A stretch of 64,000 bases of DNA from UMGS1590 sp963558655. GTDB taxonomy: Bacteria > Bacillota > Peptococcia > Peptococcales > Peptococcaceae. The translations under genes and the position numbers were made by a program. Below, one piece after another: positions 31,553 through 40,055 of this stretch; position 1 is the stretch's first letter; the number at the start of each line of letters is the position of its first letter. Below the pieces are notes generated by a model. The model was not told where the DNA came from. It saw nothing but the letters and a program-made list of their open reading frames with translations, and did not search any database. Where the stretch lies: assembly GCA_963558655.1 (NCBI GenBank), contig CAUWHJ010000015.1, forward strand, positions 7,198 to 71,197, in the 5' to 3' direction.

Positions 31553-33451
31553 TTATTCACCAATTTTGCCGCCGGTATAGAGTTGCCAGTAGCGGCCGTG
31601 TTCACTGATGAGTTCGTCGTGGCTGCCGCGTTCGATGATGCGGCCGCCTTCGAGCACCATAATGCAGTCGGCATTTTTGACGGTGGAGAGGCGGTGGGCG
31701 ATGACGAAGGTGGTGCGTCCTTGCATGAGGGCGTCCATGCCTTGTTGTACGAGGGCTTCGGTGCGTGTGTCGATGGAGGAGGTGGCTTCATCTAAGATGA
31801 GCACCGGTGGATCGCAAACGGCGGCACGGGCGATGGCGAGAAGCTGGCGCTGGCCTTGGCTTAATCCGTCGCCATCTGCGGTGAGCATGGTGTTGTAGCC
31901 ATCTGGTAAGCGGCGAATGAAGCCGTCGGCATTGGCTAATTTGGCGGCTGCGATACATTCGTCGTCGGTGGCGTCGAGACGGCCATAGCGGATGTTTTCC
32001 ATGACTGTGCCGGTGAATAGGTGGGTGTCCTGGAGGACGATGCCTAAAGAGCGGCGCAGATCTGCCTTGCGGATGCGGTTGATGTTGACACCGTCGTAAC
32101 GAATTTTTCCGTCGTTGGTATCGTAGAAGCGGTTGATAAGGTTGGTGATGGTTGTTTTGCCAGCGCCGGTGGAGCCGACAAAGGCGATTTTCTGCCCCGG
32201 TGTGGCGTAGAGTTTGATTTCATGAAGCACAATTTTTTCTGGTGTATAACCGAAATCAACATTGTCGAAGGTGATGTCGCCATTAAGCGGTTCATAGCGG
32301 GTGCTGCCATCGTCTTGCGGCACTTTCCAGGCCCATTTGCCGGTGCGTTCTGTGCATTCGCTGAGACGATCGTCTGTGTCCTCATGCACGTTGACAAGGG
32401 TTACATTGCCCTGGTCTTCTTCAACGGGTTCGTCCATGAGTTTGAAAATACGTTCAGCGCCGGCCATGGCCATGGCGATGCTGTTCATCTGTTGGCTGAT
32501 CTGGCTCACTGGCATGGTGGCGTTTTTATTAAGCGTTAAAAAGCTTACGAGAGTGCCTAAGGTGAGGCCCCAATAGCCGCTGAGCGCAAAGATGGCACCG
32601 ACGATGGCACAAAGTACGTAGCTGATGTTGCCGATGTTGGCGTTCACTGGCATGGTGATGTTGGCGAAGGTGTTGGCTTTGTCGGCACTTTCGCGCAGGT
32701 GTTGGTTAAGGGCGCGGAACCCTTCCAGAGCGGCGTCTTCATGGCAGAACACTTTGACCACTTTTTGTCCATTCATCATTTCTTCGATATAGCCGTTGAC
32801 AGCGCCCAGGTCACGTTGTTGCTGACCAAAATAGGCAGCCGAGCGGGTGGCAATTTTCGTTGTTACGAAAAGCATAACACCGACCATTGCCAGGGTGAGT
32901 AAGGTCAGTGGCACATCCAGCACGAGCATGCTGATGAAGGTGGTCGCAATGGTGACACAGGAGTTGATGAATTGCGGAATACCCTGGCTGATGAGCTGGC
33001 GCAGGGTGTCCACATCGTTGGTGTAGACGCTCATGATGTCGCCGTGGGCGTGGGTATCAAAGTAGCGAATTGGCAGCGCTTCCATGTGACGGAAAAGGCT
33101 GATGCGTAAATTACGCAGTGTGCCCTGGCTAATGTTGACCATGATGCGTGTGTAACCATAAGCGCAGAGGATACCAATGGCGTAGGTGGCAGCCACCGAA
33201 AGAAGCGCACCTGCCAAGGCTGAATAATCAGGATTGGCAGATTGTGTCAGCGGCAGAATATAATCGTCGATGAGGCGCTGCATAAAGAGTGTCCCGCGCA
33301 ATGTGGCAAGCACAGAACCGAAGATGCAGACAACCACCATAATAAATGGCAGTTTGTAGTGGTGCATCATGGTGGCGAGCACGCGTTTCATCGCAGCCAG
33401 CTGTTGGCGTGGAGTGAGAGTAGGTTTGGCATACATGTGTCGTGGACTCAT
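31553..33451 (-). CDS. ABC exporter half-transporter with canonical ATPase site (heterodimer partner B)
   Basis: The protein has 632 residues: six TM segments (about 30-335) with coupling segment ALPIRYFDTHAHGDIMSVYTN, an inserted acidic linker, then a nucleotide-binding domain with Walker A GSTGAGKTT, Q-loop GIVLQDTHLFTG, signature LSQGQRQ, Walker B VLILDEATSSID with catalytic Glu, and His switch VIAHRLST. It overlaps the upstream half-transporter by 4 nt (ATGA) and is co-expressed with it. It resembles YheH/BmrD-type multidrug exporters. The long insert before the NBD (residues about 350-400) is typical of that partner. Confidence 0.85.
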   Translation of the reverse strand: MSPRHMYAKPTLTPRQQLAAMKRVLATMMHHYKLPFIMVVVCIFGSVLATLRGTLFMQRLIDDYILPLTQSANPDYSALAGALLSVAATYAIGILCAYGYTRIMVNISQGTLRNLRISLFRHMEALPIRYFDTHAHGDIMSVYTNDVDTLRQLISQGIPQFINSCVTIATTFISMLVLDVPLTLLTLAMVGVMLFVTTKIATRSAAYFGQQQRDLGAVNGYIEEMMNGQKVVKVFCHEDAALEGFRALNQHLRESADKANTFANITMPVNANIGNISYVLCAIVGAIFALSGYWGLTLGTLVSFLTLNKNATMPVSQISQQMNSIAMAMAGAERIFKLMDEPVEEDQGNVTLVNVHEDTDDRLSECTERTGKWAWKVPQDDGSTRYEPLNGDITFDNVDFGYTPEKIVLHEIKLYATPGQKIAFVGSTGAGKTTITNLINRFYDTNDGKIRYDGVNINRIRKADLRRSLGIVLQDTHLFTGTVMENIRYGRLDATDDECIAAAKLANADGFIRRLPDGYNTMLTADGDGLSQGQRQLLAIARAAVCDPPVLILDEATSSIDTRTEALVQQGMDALMQGRTTFVIAHRLSTVKNADCIMVLEGGRIIERGSHDELISEHGRYWQLYTGGKIGE

Positions 33452-35223
33452 TGAGCAGTCGCCTCTTTTCCGTCTGGGCTTGGTTCATCAAAATCGCCAC
33501 CGCCCTGGGTTTGAGCTTCGTAGATGTCGCGGTAGATGGCGTTGGTTTCCAATAAGCGTTCGTGGCTGTCGAAGCCGCTGACGCGTCCTTCATCGAGCAC
33601 AAGGATGCGATCAGCATCTTGCACGCTGGCAATACGCTGCGCGACGATAAGTTTGGTGGTGCCTGGAATACGCTGGGTGAATGCCTGGCGTATTTTGGCA
33701 TCGGTTGCGGTATCAACGGCACTGGTACTGTCATCTAAGATGAGAATTTTCGGTTTCTTGAGCAAAGCACGGGCAATACACAGACGTTGCTTTTGACCGC
33801 CGGATACATTGCTGCCGCCTTGCTCGATCCAGGTATCGTAGCCTTTTGGAAAGCGCGTGATAAATTCATCAGCGCAGGCCTGACGGCAGGCATCCATACA
33901 TTCTTCGCGGCTGGCATCGGCATTGCCCCAACGCAGGTTGTCGAGAATCGTGCCGGAAAAGAGGGTGTTCTTTTGCAGCACCACTGCCACTTGCTCGCGC
34001 AGCGCTTCCATGTCGTAATCACGCACATCCACGCCACCAACGCGCACGCTGCCGCTGTCAACATCGTAGAGGCGGCTCACCAGATTTACCAGCGTGGATT
34101 TGCCGCTGCCGGTGCCGCCGATGATGCCAATGGTTTCACCGGCTTGAATATGCAAGTCGATGTCGTGTAATACCAAATCGCCGCTGCCGTGGCGATAGGC
34201 AAAATCTACATGGTCGAAATCAATGCTGCCATTTGCCACGGTGGTGATTGGTTCGTCTGGATTGGTTAAATAAGGCGTTTCCGTCAGCACTTCGGCGATA
34301 CGGCGACCGCTGGCGGCACTCATCGTAAGCATGACGAACACCATTGAGAGCATCATCAGGCTCATGAGCACACTCATCACATAGCTAAAGAGCGAGGTCA
34401 GATTCCCGGTGGTGATATTGCCGATGACAATGAAATGCGCCCCAAACCAGGACAGCGCTAAAATACTGCCATAAACGACGAACATCATGGTTGGATTGTT
34501 CAGCGCCAAAAGGCCTTCCGCTTTCACGAAAAGACGATAAAGGTTTTGCGCCGCACGGGTGAATTTATCGTCCTCGTGTTCTTCACGCACAAATGCTTTG
34601 ACCACGCGAATGGCGGAAATATTTTCCTGTACGCTGGCATTGAGATCATCATAACGGCGAAACACTTCGTTAAAAATTTTCGTCGTTTTCTTCATAATAA
34701 AAATAAGTACGCAAGCCAAAATCAAAATGGCGACAAAGAAAATGCTCGAAAGCTGGGGACTGATGACCCAGCACATCACCAAGCTGCAAATGAGCGTGAG
34801 CGGAGAGCGCACAGCGATACGCAGAATCATCTGAAAGGCATTCTGCACATTCGTGACATCGGTGGTCATGCGCGTGACAAGACCGGCCGTGCTGTACTTG
34901 TCGATATTGGCAAAAGAGAACGTTTGAATATTGGTAAACATACCATCGCGCAAATTACAGGCGAAGCCCGATGAAGCTTTCGCTGCAAAACGACCGGCGA
35001 GCGCACCAAAGCACAACGCAAGAAAAGCCAGCACGAGCATCAGCCCGCCATAGCGATAGACTTCGCCAATATTGCCGGCCTCAATGCCCTTGTCAATGAG
35101 CGAGGCGATGATGAAAGGTATGAGAATTTCCATCACCACTTCCAACGCTGTGAAAAGCGGCGCCAGAATCGCTGGGCGTTTATAGCTGCCCAACTGGGCA
35201 AGCAGGGTTTTCAGCATAGACAT
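33448..35223 (-). CDS. ABC exporter half-transporter with degenerate ATPase site (heterodimer partner A)
   Basis: The protein has 591 residues: six TM (about 15-310) and an NBD with Walker A GGTGSGKST, VVLQKNTLFSGT, signature NVSGGQKQR, and Walker B ILILDDSTSAVD, where Asp replaces the catalytic Glu. The His switch reads IVAQRIAS (Gln replaces His). These two changes mark the non-catalytic site of asymmetric heterodimeric exporters such as BmrC/BmrD and TM287/288. It is the first gene of the pair. An AGGAATG site lies before the ATG. The probable role is multidrug efflux across the inner membrane. Confidence 0.85.
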   Translation of the reverse strand: MSMLKTLLAQLGSYKRPAILAPLFTALEVVMEILIPFIIASLIDKGIEAGNIGEVYRYGGLMLVLAFLALCFGALAGRFAAKASSGFACNLRDGMFTNIQTFSFANIDKYSTAGLVTRMTTDVTNVQNAFQMILRIAVRSPLTLICSLVMCWVISPQLSSIFFVAILILACVLIFIMKKTTKIFNEVFRRYDDLNASVQENISAIRVVKAFVREEHEDDKFTRAAQNLYRLFVKAEGLLALNNPTMMFVVYGSILALSWFGAHFIVIGNITTGNLTSLFSYVMSVLMSLMMLSMVFVMLTMSAASGRRIAEVLTETPYLTNPDEPITTVANGSIDFDHVDFAYRHGSGDLVLHDIDLHIQAGETIGIIGGTGSGKSTLVNLVSRLYDVDSGSVRVGGVDVRDYDMEALREQVAVVLQKNTLFSGTILDNLRWGNADASREECMDACRQACADEFITRFPKGYDTWIEQGGSNVSGGQKQRLCIARALLKKPKILILDDSTSAVDTATDAKIRQAFTQRIPGTTKLIVAQRIASVQDADRILVLDEGRVSGFDSHERLLETNAIYRDIYEAQTQGGGDFDEPSPDGKEATAQ

Positions 35224-35293
35224 TCCTCATTTCATGAATACTGCCTTCATTATACTGGCCCGTGCATTGAATGGGAACGAAGAATATGTTACC

Positions 35294-35316
35294 ATTAGTA
35301 AAGGAAACTTACTAAT
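35294..35316. promoter_or_regulatory. Palindromic operator before LysR-3
   Basis: attagtaa (35294-35301) / ttactaat (35309-35316), perfect 8-bp arms with a 7-nt spacer, 20 bp before the start codon and between two divergent genes. Confidence 0.55.
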
Positions 35317-35335
35317 AAGAAAGGAGCCTTTCGCC

Positions 35336-36235
35336 ATGACCACCGATCAACTACGCAGCTTTCTCGCTGTTGCCGAACATCTTAATTTCACCAAAGCTGC
35401 TGAAGAACTGCACATCACTCATCCGGCTGTGAGCCAGCAAATCCGTAACCTTGAACGCGAGCTTGATGTGCAGCTTTTTCAGCGCAGCACCCGTTCTGTG
35501 CGCCTCACCGATGCCGGCCGTGTGTTTCTCGATGACGCTCGCCAGATGGTGGAAATTGCTGCGCGTGCTAAACGGCGGTTTAGCGGTGTTGGCGAAGCCG
35601 GGGTGGAACATCTCAGTATTGGCGCTTACAGCTATCCCTGTCTCTTCCAACTGGCTCCTGTGCTTGAACGGCTGCGCGACAGCCATCCCTCGTTGCATCC
35701 GCGGCTGCACGTTGTGCCTTTCCAGCACATCTATCGCCGCCTTTACGATGGCAACCTGGATGTGGTTTTAGCCTTTCAGGAAGAAAAGAACAGCAAAATT
35801 CATGCCAATTATCGTGCTTTCAGCGATGTCCCCTTGGTTTGCTTTTGTGCCCCAAGTCATCCACTGGCCTCAGCGACACACCTGTGTTTAGACGATTTAC
35901 GCGCCTGGCAGCTTGTTCTCATTGCACCATCGCGTGCGGCGCTATCGGTGTCACGTTTGCAGGGGCAGCTTCTTGGCGAACACCACCCGGCAGACTGTTA
36001 TATTTGTGATTCTGCCGAGGCGGCAATGGTGCTCGTTGAAGCTGGTTACGGCATTGCCATCTTGCCGGCTAGTCTCGTGCCGCCGAGTGCAGCGCATTTG
36101 GTGCGTATTGCGCTGGAAGGCGTGGCGCCGGTCTCCTATGGGGCATACTACCGCAGCTTGGAAGGCAACACCCTAGTGAAAGATTTTATTGAGCAGGCAG
36201 GTGCTGCTTTTGCCGATTACGATTGGGGCGTGTGA
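35336..36235 (+). CDS. LysR-family regulator (3)
   Basis: The 299-residue LTTR has HTH TTDQLRSFLAVAEHLNFTKA, AEELHITHPAVSQQIRNLE and RSTRSVRLTDAG in residues 1-60 and an effector domain beyond 90. The ATG at 35336 has AAGGAG 8 nt upstream. It is divergent from the heterodimeric ABC exporter operon (start 35223), and a perfect palindrome lies between them. Control of the exporter is therefore plausible but not shown. It is not closely similar to the two LysR regulators at 12 and 17 kb. Confidence 0.82.
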   Translation: MTTDQLRSFLAVAEHLNFTKAAEELHITHPAVSQQIRNLERELDVQLFQRSTRSVRLTDAGRVFLDDARQMVEIAARAKRRFSGVGEAGVEHLSIGAYSYPCLFQLAPVLERLRDSHPSLHPRLHVVPFQHIYRRLYDGNLDVVLAFQEEKNSKIHANYRAFSDVPLVCFCAPSHPLASATHLCLDDLRAWQLVLIAPSRAALSVSRLQGQLLGEHHPADCYICDSAEAAMVLVEAGYGIAILPASLVPPSAAHLVRIALEGVAPVSYGAYYRSLEGNTLVKDFIEQAGAAFADYDWGV

Positions 36236-36400
36236 TTGTATGCGAAAAGAGAATCGCATTAGACGCTTGCGCCTCTTTAGCAAAAGCGCGTTGATATGCT
36301 AACGCCATTTTTGGCAGAGCAACATACAAACAAAGAAAAATTTTTCAAACGCTAAAAACCGCGCCATAAAGGGAATGCAACCGCCAGTTGACAAATTTCC

Positions 36401-36433
36401 AAGGCGGCTTGGTGGTCTGCCACCGCTGTTTTT
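36401..36433 (+). terminator. Possible terminator after LysR-3
   Basis: ggtggtctgccacc within a gcgg/ccgc outer pairing, then TTTTT, about 170 nt after the stop. Confidence 0.45.
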
Positions 36434-36435
36434 GT

Positions 36436-36452
36436 TAGGATAAAACCATCAA
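36436..36452 (+). promoter_or_regulatory. -10 and start region of the XRE-TM gene
   Basis: TAGGAT (36436-36441) runs into aaaaccatcaaa, the same initial sequence seen at the two hydrolase promoters (12.9 and 17.6 kb). Confidence 0.45.
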
Positions 36453-36492
36453 AAAACGTGTGGCCCACGCAAAAAAATAGGAGGGATTCATC

Positions 36493-37569
36493 ATGATCCT
36501 CGCAGATAAAATTACCGATTTACGAAAGAAAAACGGCTGGTCGCAAGAAGAGCTGGCAAGCCAGCTCGGCGTCTCCCGACAAAGCGTGTCCAAATGGGAA
36601 AGCGGCCAGTCGATCCCAGACCTTGAACGCATTCTTAAGATGAGCACCATTTTCGGCGTTTCCACCGATTACCTTTTGAAAGACGAGGTTGAACCGGAAG
36701 AAACCGCACCGCCGCAGATGGATGAACCAGTCGCCAGCGAAGAAAATATTCGTATCATCACCATGGAAGAAGCCTACCAATATATGAACGCCATACAAAT
36801 GGTGGCAGGGCGCATCGCTCGTGGCGTGAGTTTGTGTATCCTTTCACCGATCCTGCTCATTTTGCTCGGTGTTGGCGGTGATGTTGAAGGCGGCCATCTG
36901 GTGCCAGAATGGGCAGCGCCAGCCATTGGCCTGCCGGTGCTCCTGCTCTTTGTGGTGGCAGGCGTATCCCAGTTTATCCTCTATGGCCGCCAGCTTGAGC
37001 CTTACGCTTATCTGGAAAAAGAACCCATCGAATTGGCCTATGGTGTGCATGGTGTTGTTGAAAAACGCAAAAACGGCTATGCTATTCAGCACAGCCAACG
37101 CCTGATGGTGGGCATTGGGCTTTGCATTCTTGCCGCAGTACCGCTTTTTATCGGTGCAACTCTTGATAATGGCGAAATGGAGATGGCACTTGCAGTTTGC
37201 TTCTGCCTGGTGCTTCTCATTGTATCCATCGGTGTTTACTTCATCGTGCTCACCTGCAACATCAATGGCGGTTTCCTGCGCTTGCTTGAAGAAGATGATT
37301 TCAGCAGAGAGAGAAAACAAGCCAAAAAACGCAACGAACCCATTGCCGCCATTTACTGGTGCCTCGTCACTGCCATCTTTCTTTTCTGGAGCTTTTGGAC
37401 CATGGACTGGCACCGTACCTGGATCATCTGGCCAAGCGCCGCTGTGCTTTACGTCGCAGTGCTGGGCGTCAGATGTGATTGGCGGAAAAATTGGCAAGAA
37501 CAAATGAACAAACACGGCTGTTTCGCTGAGAGACAGCCGTGTTTATTTGATTCTAAAGATTTTCTTTGA
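36493..37569 (+). CDS. XRE-family DNA-binding protein with C-terminal membrane domain
   Basis: The protein has 358 residues. HTH_3 occupies residues 1-60 (ITDLRKKNGWSQEELASQLG, SRQSVSKWESGQSIPDLERI, YLLKDE), followed by an acidic linker and at least five membrane helices (ILSPILLILLGVGG, GLPVLLLFVVAGVSQFILYG, GIGLCILAAVPLFIGA, LVLLIVSIGVYFIV, WPSAAVLYVAVLG). Such membrane-tethered regulators usually respond to envelope signals. The ATG at 36493 follows AGGAGG. The last 18 or so codons run through a terminator hairpin (37511-37547) and overlap the convergent hydrolase by 17 nt, so the original stop was probably lost after NWQEQMNK. Confidence 0.78.
   Translation: MILADKITDLRKKNGWSQEELASQLGVSRQSVSKWESGQSIPDLERILKMSTIFGVSTDYLLKDEVEPEETAPPQMDEPVASEENIRIITMEEAYQYMNAIQMVAGRIARGVSLCILSPILLILLGVGGDVEGGHLVPEWAAPAIGLPVLLLFVVAGVSQFILYGRQLEPYAYLEKEPIELAYGVHGVVEKRKNGYAIQHSQRLMVGIGLCILAAVPLFIGATLDNGEMEMALAVCFCLVLLIVSIGVYFIVLTCNINGGFLRLLEEDDFSRERKQAKKRNEPIAAIYWCLVTAIFLFWSFWTMDWHRTWIIWPSAAVLYVAVLGVRCDWRKNWQEQMNKHGCFAERQPCLFDSKDFL
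37511..37547 (+). terminator. Terminator embedded in the 3' end of the XRE-TM gene
   Basis: aacacggctgt/acagccgtgtt then TATTT. It lies within the reading frame rather than after it. Confidence 0.65.
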
Positions 37570-38515
37570 TAAATTCCAGTATATGGTTATGCAAATCTTC
37601 TAGAGCTTCTGCTTCAATAGGATAATGACTTCCATTTCTTAATGTTACTTTCTTAACGGGTACCTTTTTTATTTTGTCAAGTACAATATCACTTAAAAAT
37701 TCTGGTGTCCAGCGATCGTTTTCTGGTTGCGTTAGCAGAATGGGGCACACATCAAAATCTTCTGGCTCAACATTTGGGCGGTAAGTCATATAGTCTGTCA
37801 GGAACTTCATATTAACTTTATTACCTGCTGAGGTTTTGTCGTTTAGCATGGCGTTTAACGCTTTTTCATTATTGCATAAAGCGTTCATTTTAGAACACAC
37901 GCTCATTTTTATCGTCATTTTTGATAGACCAATGTGGCAGGATAATGAGGCAAGGGCTGTTCCAAAAGTGCCCCAAAACCAATTTCGTGTTGTGGTCATT
38001 CTGACGGTTTTTTCTCTTTGATCAAGAAATGTCATTCCGATAATTCCTTTGATCTTTTGGTTTTTGGCTGCTATGAAATACGTTTCCATTCCACCAGCGG
38101 ATAAACCATATAAGAAAATCGGTCGATTGTCTCTTGAAAGCTCATGATTGACATAATCATTTCCGCACTCGATCCAGTCAGAAAATGTTATTGTCATAGC
38201 TTGATTAACAAGGCTTTCTCCATAAAGAGGCATATCAAGGGCTATTACCTCAAATCCATCATCTGCGAGAGGTTTGCCGATGATGGTGGTCATTTGTCTG
38301 CCGTTTGTACCGACTCCATGAAATAAAATAATTTTCGCTTTTGCGTTTGGATTGCGATAGGTGTCTAAATGTATTTGGTTTCCCTTCCAATTCCACCATT
38401 CTTCTTTGGGCAGTGTTGCATTGGTTAATTGAAATTTTTGCGGTAGAAAATGTTGAATTTCTTTCCAATTGTTTTGATTTTGATAAGGGTTTATTACTGT
38501 TTGTTGCTTTTTCAT
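37553..38515 (-). CDS. Alpha/beta hydrolase, AT-rich gene
   Basis: The protein has 320 residues. The nucleophile elbow is FLYGLSAGGMET (Ser), the oxyanion strand is IILFHGVGTNGR, and Asp/His candidates are in LLTQPENDRWTPEF and GSHYPIEAEA. No signal peptide is present. Base composition is distinctly more AT-rich than its neighbours, with ATA/TTA-type codons, suggesting recent acquisition together with the ArsR gene at 38582. Its promoter carries GTTTAAACCTATAAAC (38537-38552), nearly identical to the arsR operator, so it is probably repressed by that regulator. The substrate is unknown. Confidence 0.75.
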   Translation of the reverse strand: MKKQQTVINPYQNQNNWKEIQHFLPQKFQLTNATLPKEEWWNWKGNQIHLDTYRNPNAKAKIILFHGVGTNGRQMTTIIGKPLADDGFEVIALDMPLYGESLVNQAMTITFSDWIECGNDYVNHELSRDNRPIFLYGLSAGGMETYFIAAKNQKIKGIIGMTFLDQREKTVRMTTTRNWFWGTFGTALASLSCHIGLSKMTIKMSVCSKMNALCNNEKALNAMLNDKTSAGNKVNMKFLTDYMTYRPNVEPEDFDVCPILLTQPENDRWTPEFLSDIVLDKIKKVPVKKVTLRNGSHYPIEAEALEDLHNHILEFIKENL

Positions 38516-38536
38516 AACGGCATCTCCTAATGATAT

Positions 38537-38552
38537 GTTTAAACCTATAAAC
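38537..38552. promoter_or_regulatory. ArsR operator before the hydrolase
   Basis: GTTTAAACCTATAAAC matches 15 of 16 bases of the reverse complement of 38911-38926. Confidence 0.65.
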
Positions 38553-38581
38553 GCGTATTTCTGAAAAATAACGCCTCTTAA

Positions 38582-38893
38582 TTAGGCGTTATTTTTAATG
38601 TCTGCTTCAAGTGACGATAATAAATTCCTAAGTTGGTTTACTGCTTTTTGAAGACTCAGGTAATATATGCGCTCTTTTCCACTTTTCTTAACGGTGACTA
38701 AGCCGGCATCTAAAAGCAGCTTCAAATGATGTGAAATGGCTGGTCGAGAAAGAGCCAGATTTTCTGTTATTTCGTTAACAGTCATTTCCTTATGATCGAA
38801 TAGTAGTAAAAGAATTTGTTGTCTGTTTTCGTCTTGAAGCATTGAAAAAATAGGAATACATTCCGATAGCATCGTCATTGTTTGTTTGCTCAT
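38582..38893 (-). CDS. ArsR-family repressor
   Basis: The 103-residue winged HTH has FSMLQDENRQQILLLLFDHK, MTVNEITENLALSRPAISHH, LKLLLDAGLVTVKKSGKER and YYLSL. There is no obvious CxC metal site, so it is probably one of the non-metal-sensing ArsR proteins common beside hydrolases. ATG 38893 has GGAGGT 4-5 nt upstream. It lies upstream of the hydrolase on the same strand with a shared palindromic operator at both promoters. It is AT-rich like its partner. Confidence 0.82.
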   Translation of the reverse strand: MSKQTMTMLSECIPIFSMLQDENRQQILLLLFDHKEMTVNEITENLALSRPAISHHLKLLLDAGLVTVKKSGKERIYYLSLQKAVNQLRNLLSSLEADIKNNA

Positions 38894-38910
38894 CTGTACC
38901 TCCAAAATAC

Positions 38911-38926
38911 GTTTAAAGGTTTAAAC
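38911..38926. promoter_or_regulatory. ArsR autoregulatory operator
   Basis: GTTTAAAGGTTTAAAC, a near-perfect 16-bp palindrome just upstream of the arsR start. Confidence 0.65.
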
Positions 38927-39130
38927 ATATAATATAAAATGGCGTGCAAGAAGTCAAGGGGCGAAACTTCTTTGCTCAATCAACGGTTGATGGTTATTCT
39001 TTTCTGCATATCTAGCAGAATGGCGCCACATAGGAACCAAGGCAGTTGTTTCATTGCGGGATGGCTGTCTTTTTAAATGAAAAAATTTCATCTACCCATC
39101 AATTTTCATTAGAAACCATTGAAACGATTT

Positions 39131-39139
39131 TGCTATAAT
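39131..39139 (+). promoter_or_regulatory. Extended -10 promoter of the DUF169 gene
   Basis: TGcTATAAT, 33 bp before the ATG. Confidence 0.55.
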
Positions 39140-39171
39140 GTCTCTATTCTAAAAGAAGGAGCGGTCAATTT

Positions 39172-39885
39172 ATGAAAAGTAAAATAGCGGAAGCGTTGCA
39201 TCTGAAAAACGAACCGGTGGCGGTCTATCGTACAGACCATTGTCCGGAAGGTGCGCTACAATTCAAAGAAGGTGTGTGGGGTTGTGTCATCGGTATGTTG
39301 AATGCAGCAGCTAAAGGACGCACTGCTGCCATGGACGCTACTACTGTGGTTTGTCGTGGCGGTAAAGCAGGGCTGGGATTGCAGCCTTTTCAGTTGGGGA
39401 CGATAGAGTATTTTCTTTCGGTTGGTGGTCGTGGTGACAAGCCGGGTGAGCACTACAAAAAAACGCCGGAATTGGCGCGCGATTATGTGCTCAGTTTGCC
39501 GGAGGTTCACTCGCCGGATTATGTGGTGTTTGCGCCGCTATCGGTGGTGAGCGAGGAAACGCCGGAGCTGATCGTTTTTCTTGTCAATGCCGACCAACTT
39601 TCTGGTTTGGCCACCCTTGCCAATTATGACCGTCCAAGCCAGGACAATGTGCAGCTGCGTTTCGGTGCCGGTTGTGCACAGTCCATTCTCTATGGATTGG
39701 ACGCCGAAACACAGGAAAAGGGCACGTGCTTTATTGGACTTACCGATCCATCAGCGCGCAAAGCCATCGACAAAGATTTGCTTTCTTTCTCTATTCCGAT
39801 GGCGCGCTTTTTGGAAATGGAAGCCAACGCAGACGGTTGCTTTTTTCACACCGACACGTGGGCTGTCATTGAAAAACGTTTGTGA
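39172..39885 (+). CDS. DUF169 family protein
   Basis: This 237-residue protein matches the DUF169 pattern: an early LHLKNEPVAVYR, then GCVIGMLNAAAKGRTAAMD, CRGGKAGLGLQ, YVVFAPLSVV and VQLRFGAGCAQSI with conserved Cys residues (VVCRGG, AGCAQS). Members are common in anaerobes and archaea. The conserved cysteines suggest a metal or cofactor site, but no activity is known to me. It is soluble and monocistronic, with AAGAAGGAG upstream of the ATG. An imperfect terminator follows at 39931-39980. Confidence 0.7.
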   Translation: MKSKIAEALHLKNEPVAVYRTDHCPEGALQFKEGVWGCVIGMLNAAAKGRTAAMDATTVVCRGGKAGLGLQPFQLGTIEYFLSVGGRGDKPGEHYKKTPELARDYVLSLPEVHSPDYVVFAPLSVVSEETPELIVFLVNADQLSGLATLANYDRPSQDNVQLRFGAGCAQSILYGLDAETQEKGTCFIGLTDPSARKAIDKDLLSFSIPMARFLEMEANADGCFFHTDTWAVIEKRL

Positions 39886-39930
39886 AAAGAGCGTTGGTAA
39901 ACGCAGAGCGGTTTTGTATATGCAATAAGA

Positions 39931-39980
39931 GGCACCTGGCCTTCTGTTTATTTTGGCAGAGGCTGTGGTGTCGTTTTTAT
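39931..39980 (+). terminator. Imperfect terminator after DUF169 gene
   Basis: ggcacctggccttctg / cagaggctgtggtgtc with mismatches, then GTTTTTATT. Confidence 0.4.
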
Positions 39981-39982
39981 TG

Positions 39983-40032
39983 TTGACACAGTGTCAGCAT
40001 AGTGATATTCTATGGATAGTGACAGTCTGTCA
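39983..40032. promoter_or_regulatory. TetR promoter with two TGACAnnnTGTCA operators
   Basis: TTGACA (39983-39988), 17 bp, TATTCT (40006-40011). Operators TGACAcagTGTCA (39984-39996, on the -35) and TGACAgtcTGTCA (40020-40032, just after the start) bracket the promoter. Confidence 0.75.
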
Positions 40033-40055
40033 GAATAGAGAAAGGAGGGAGTGTC

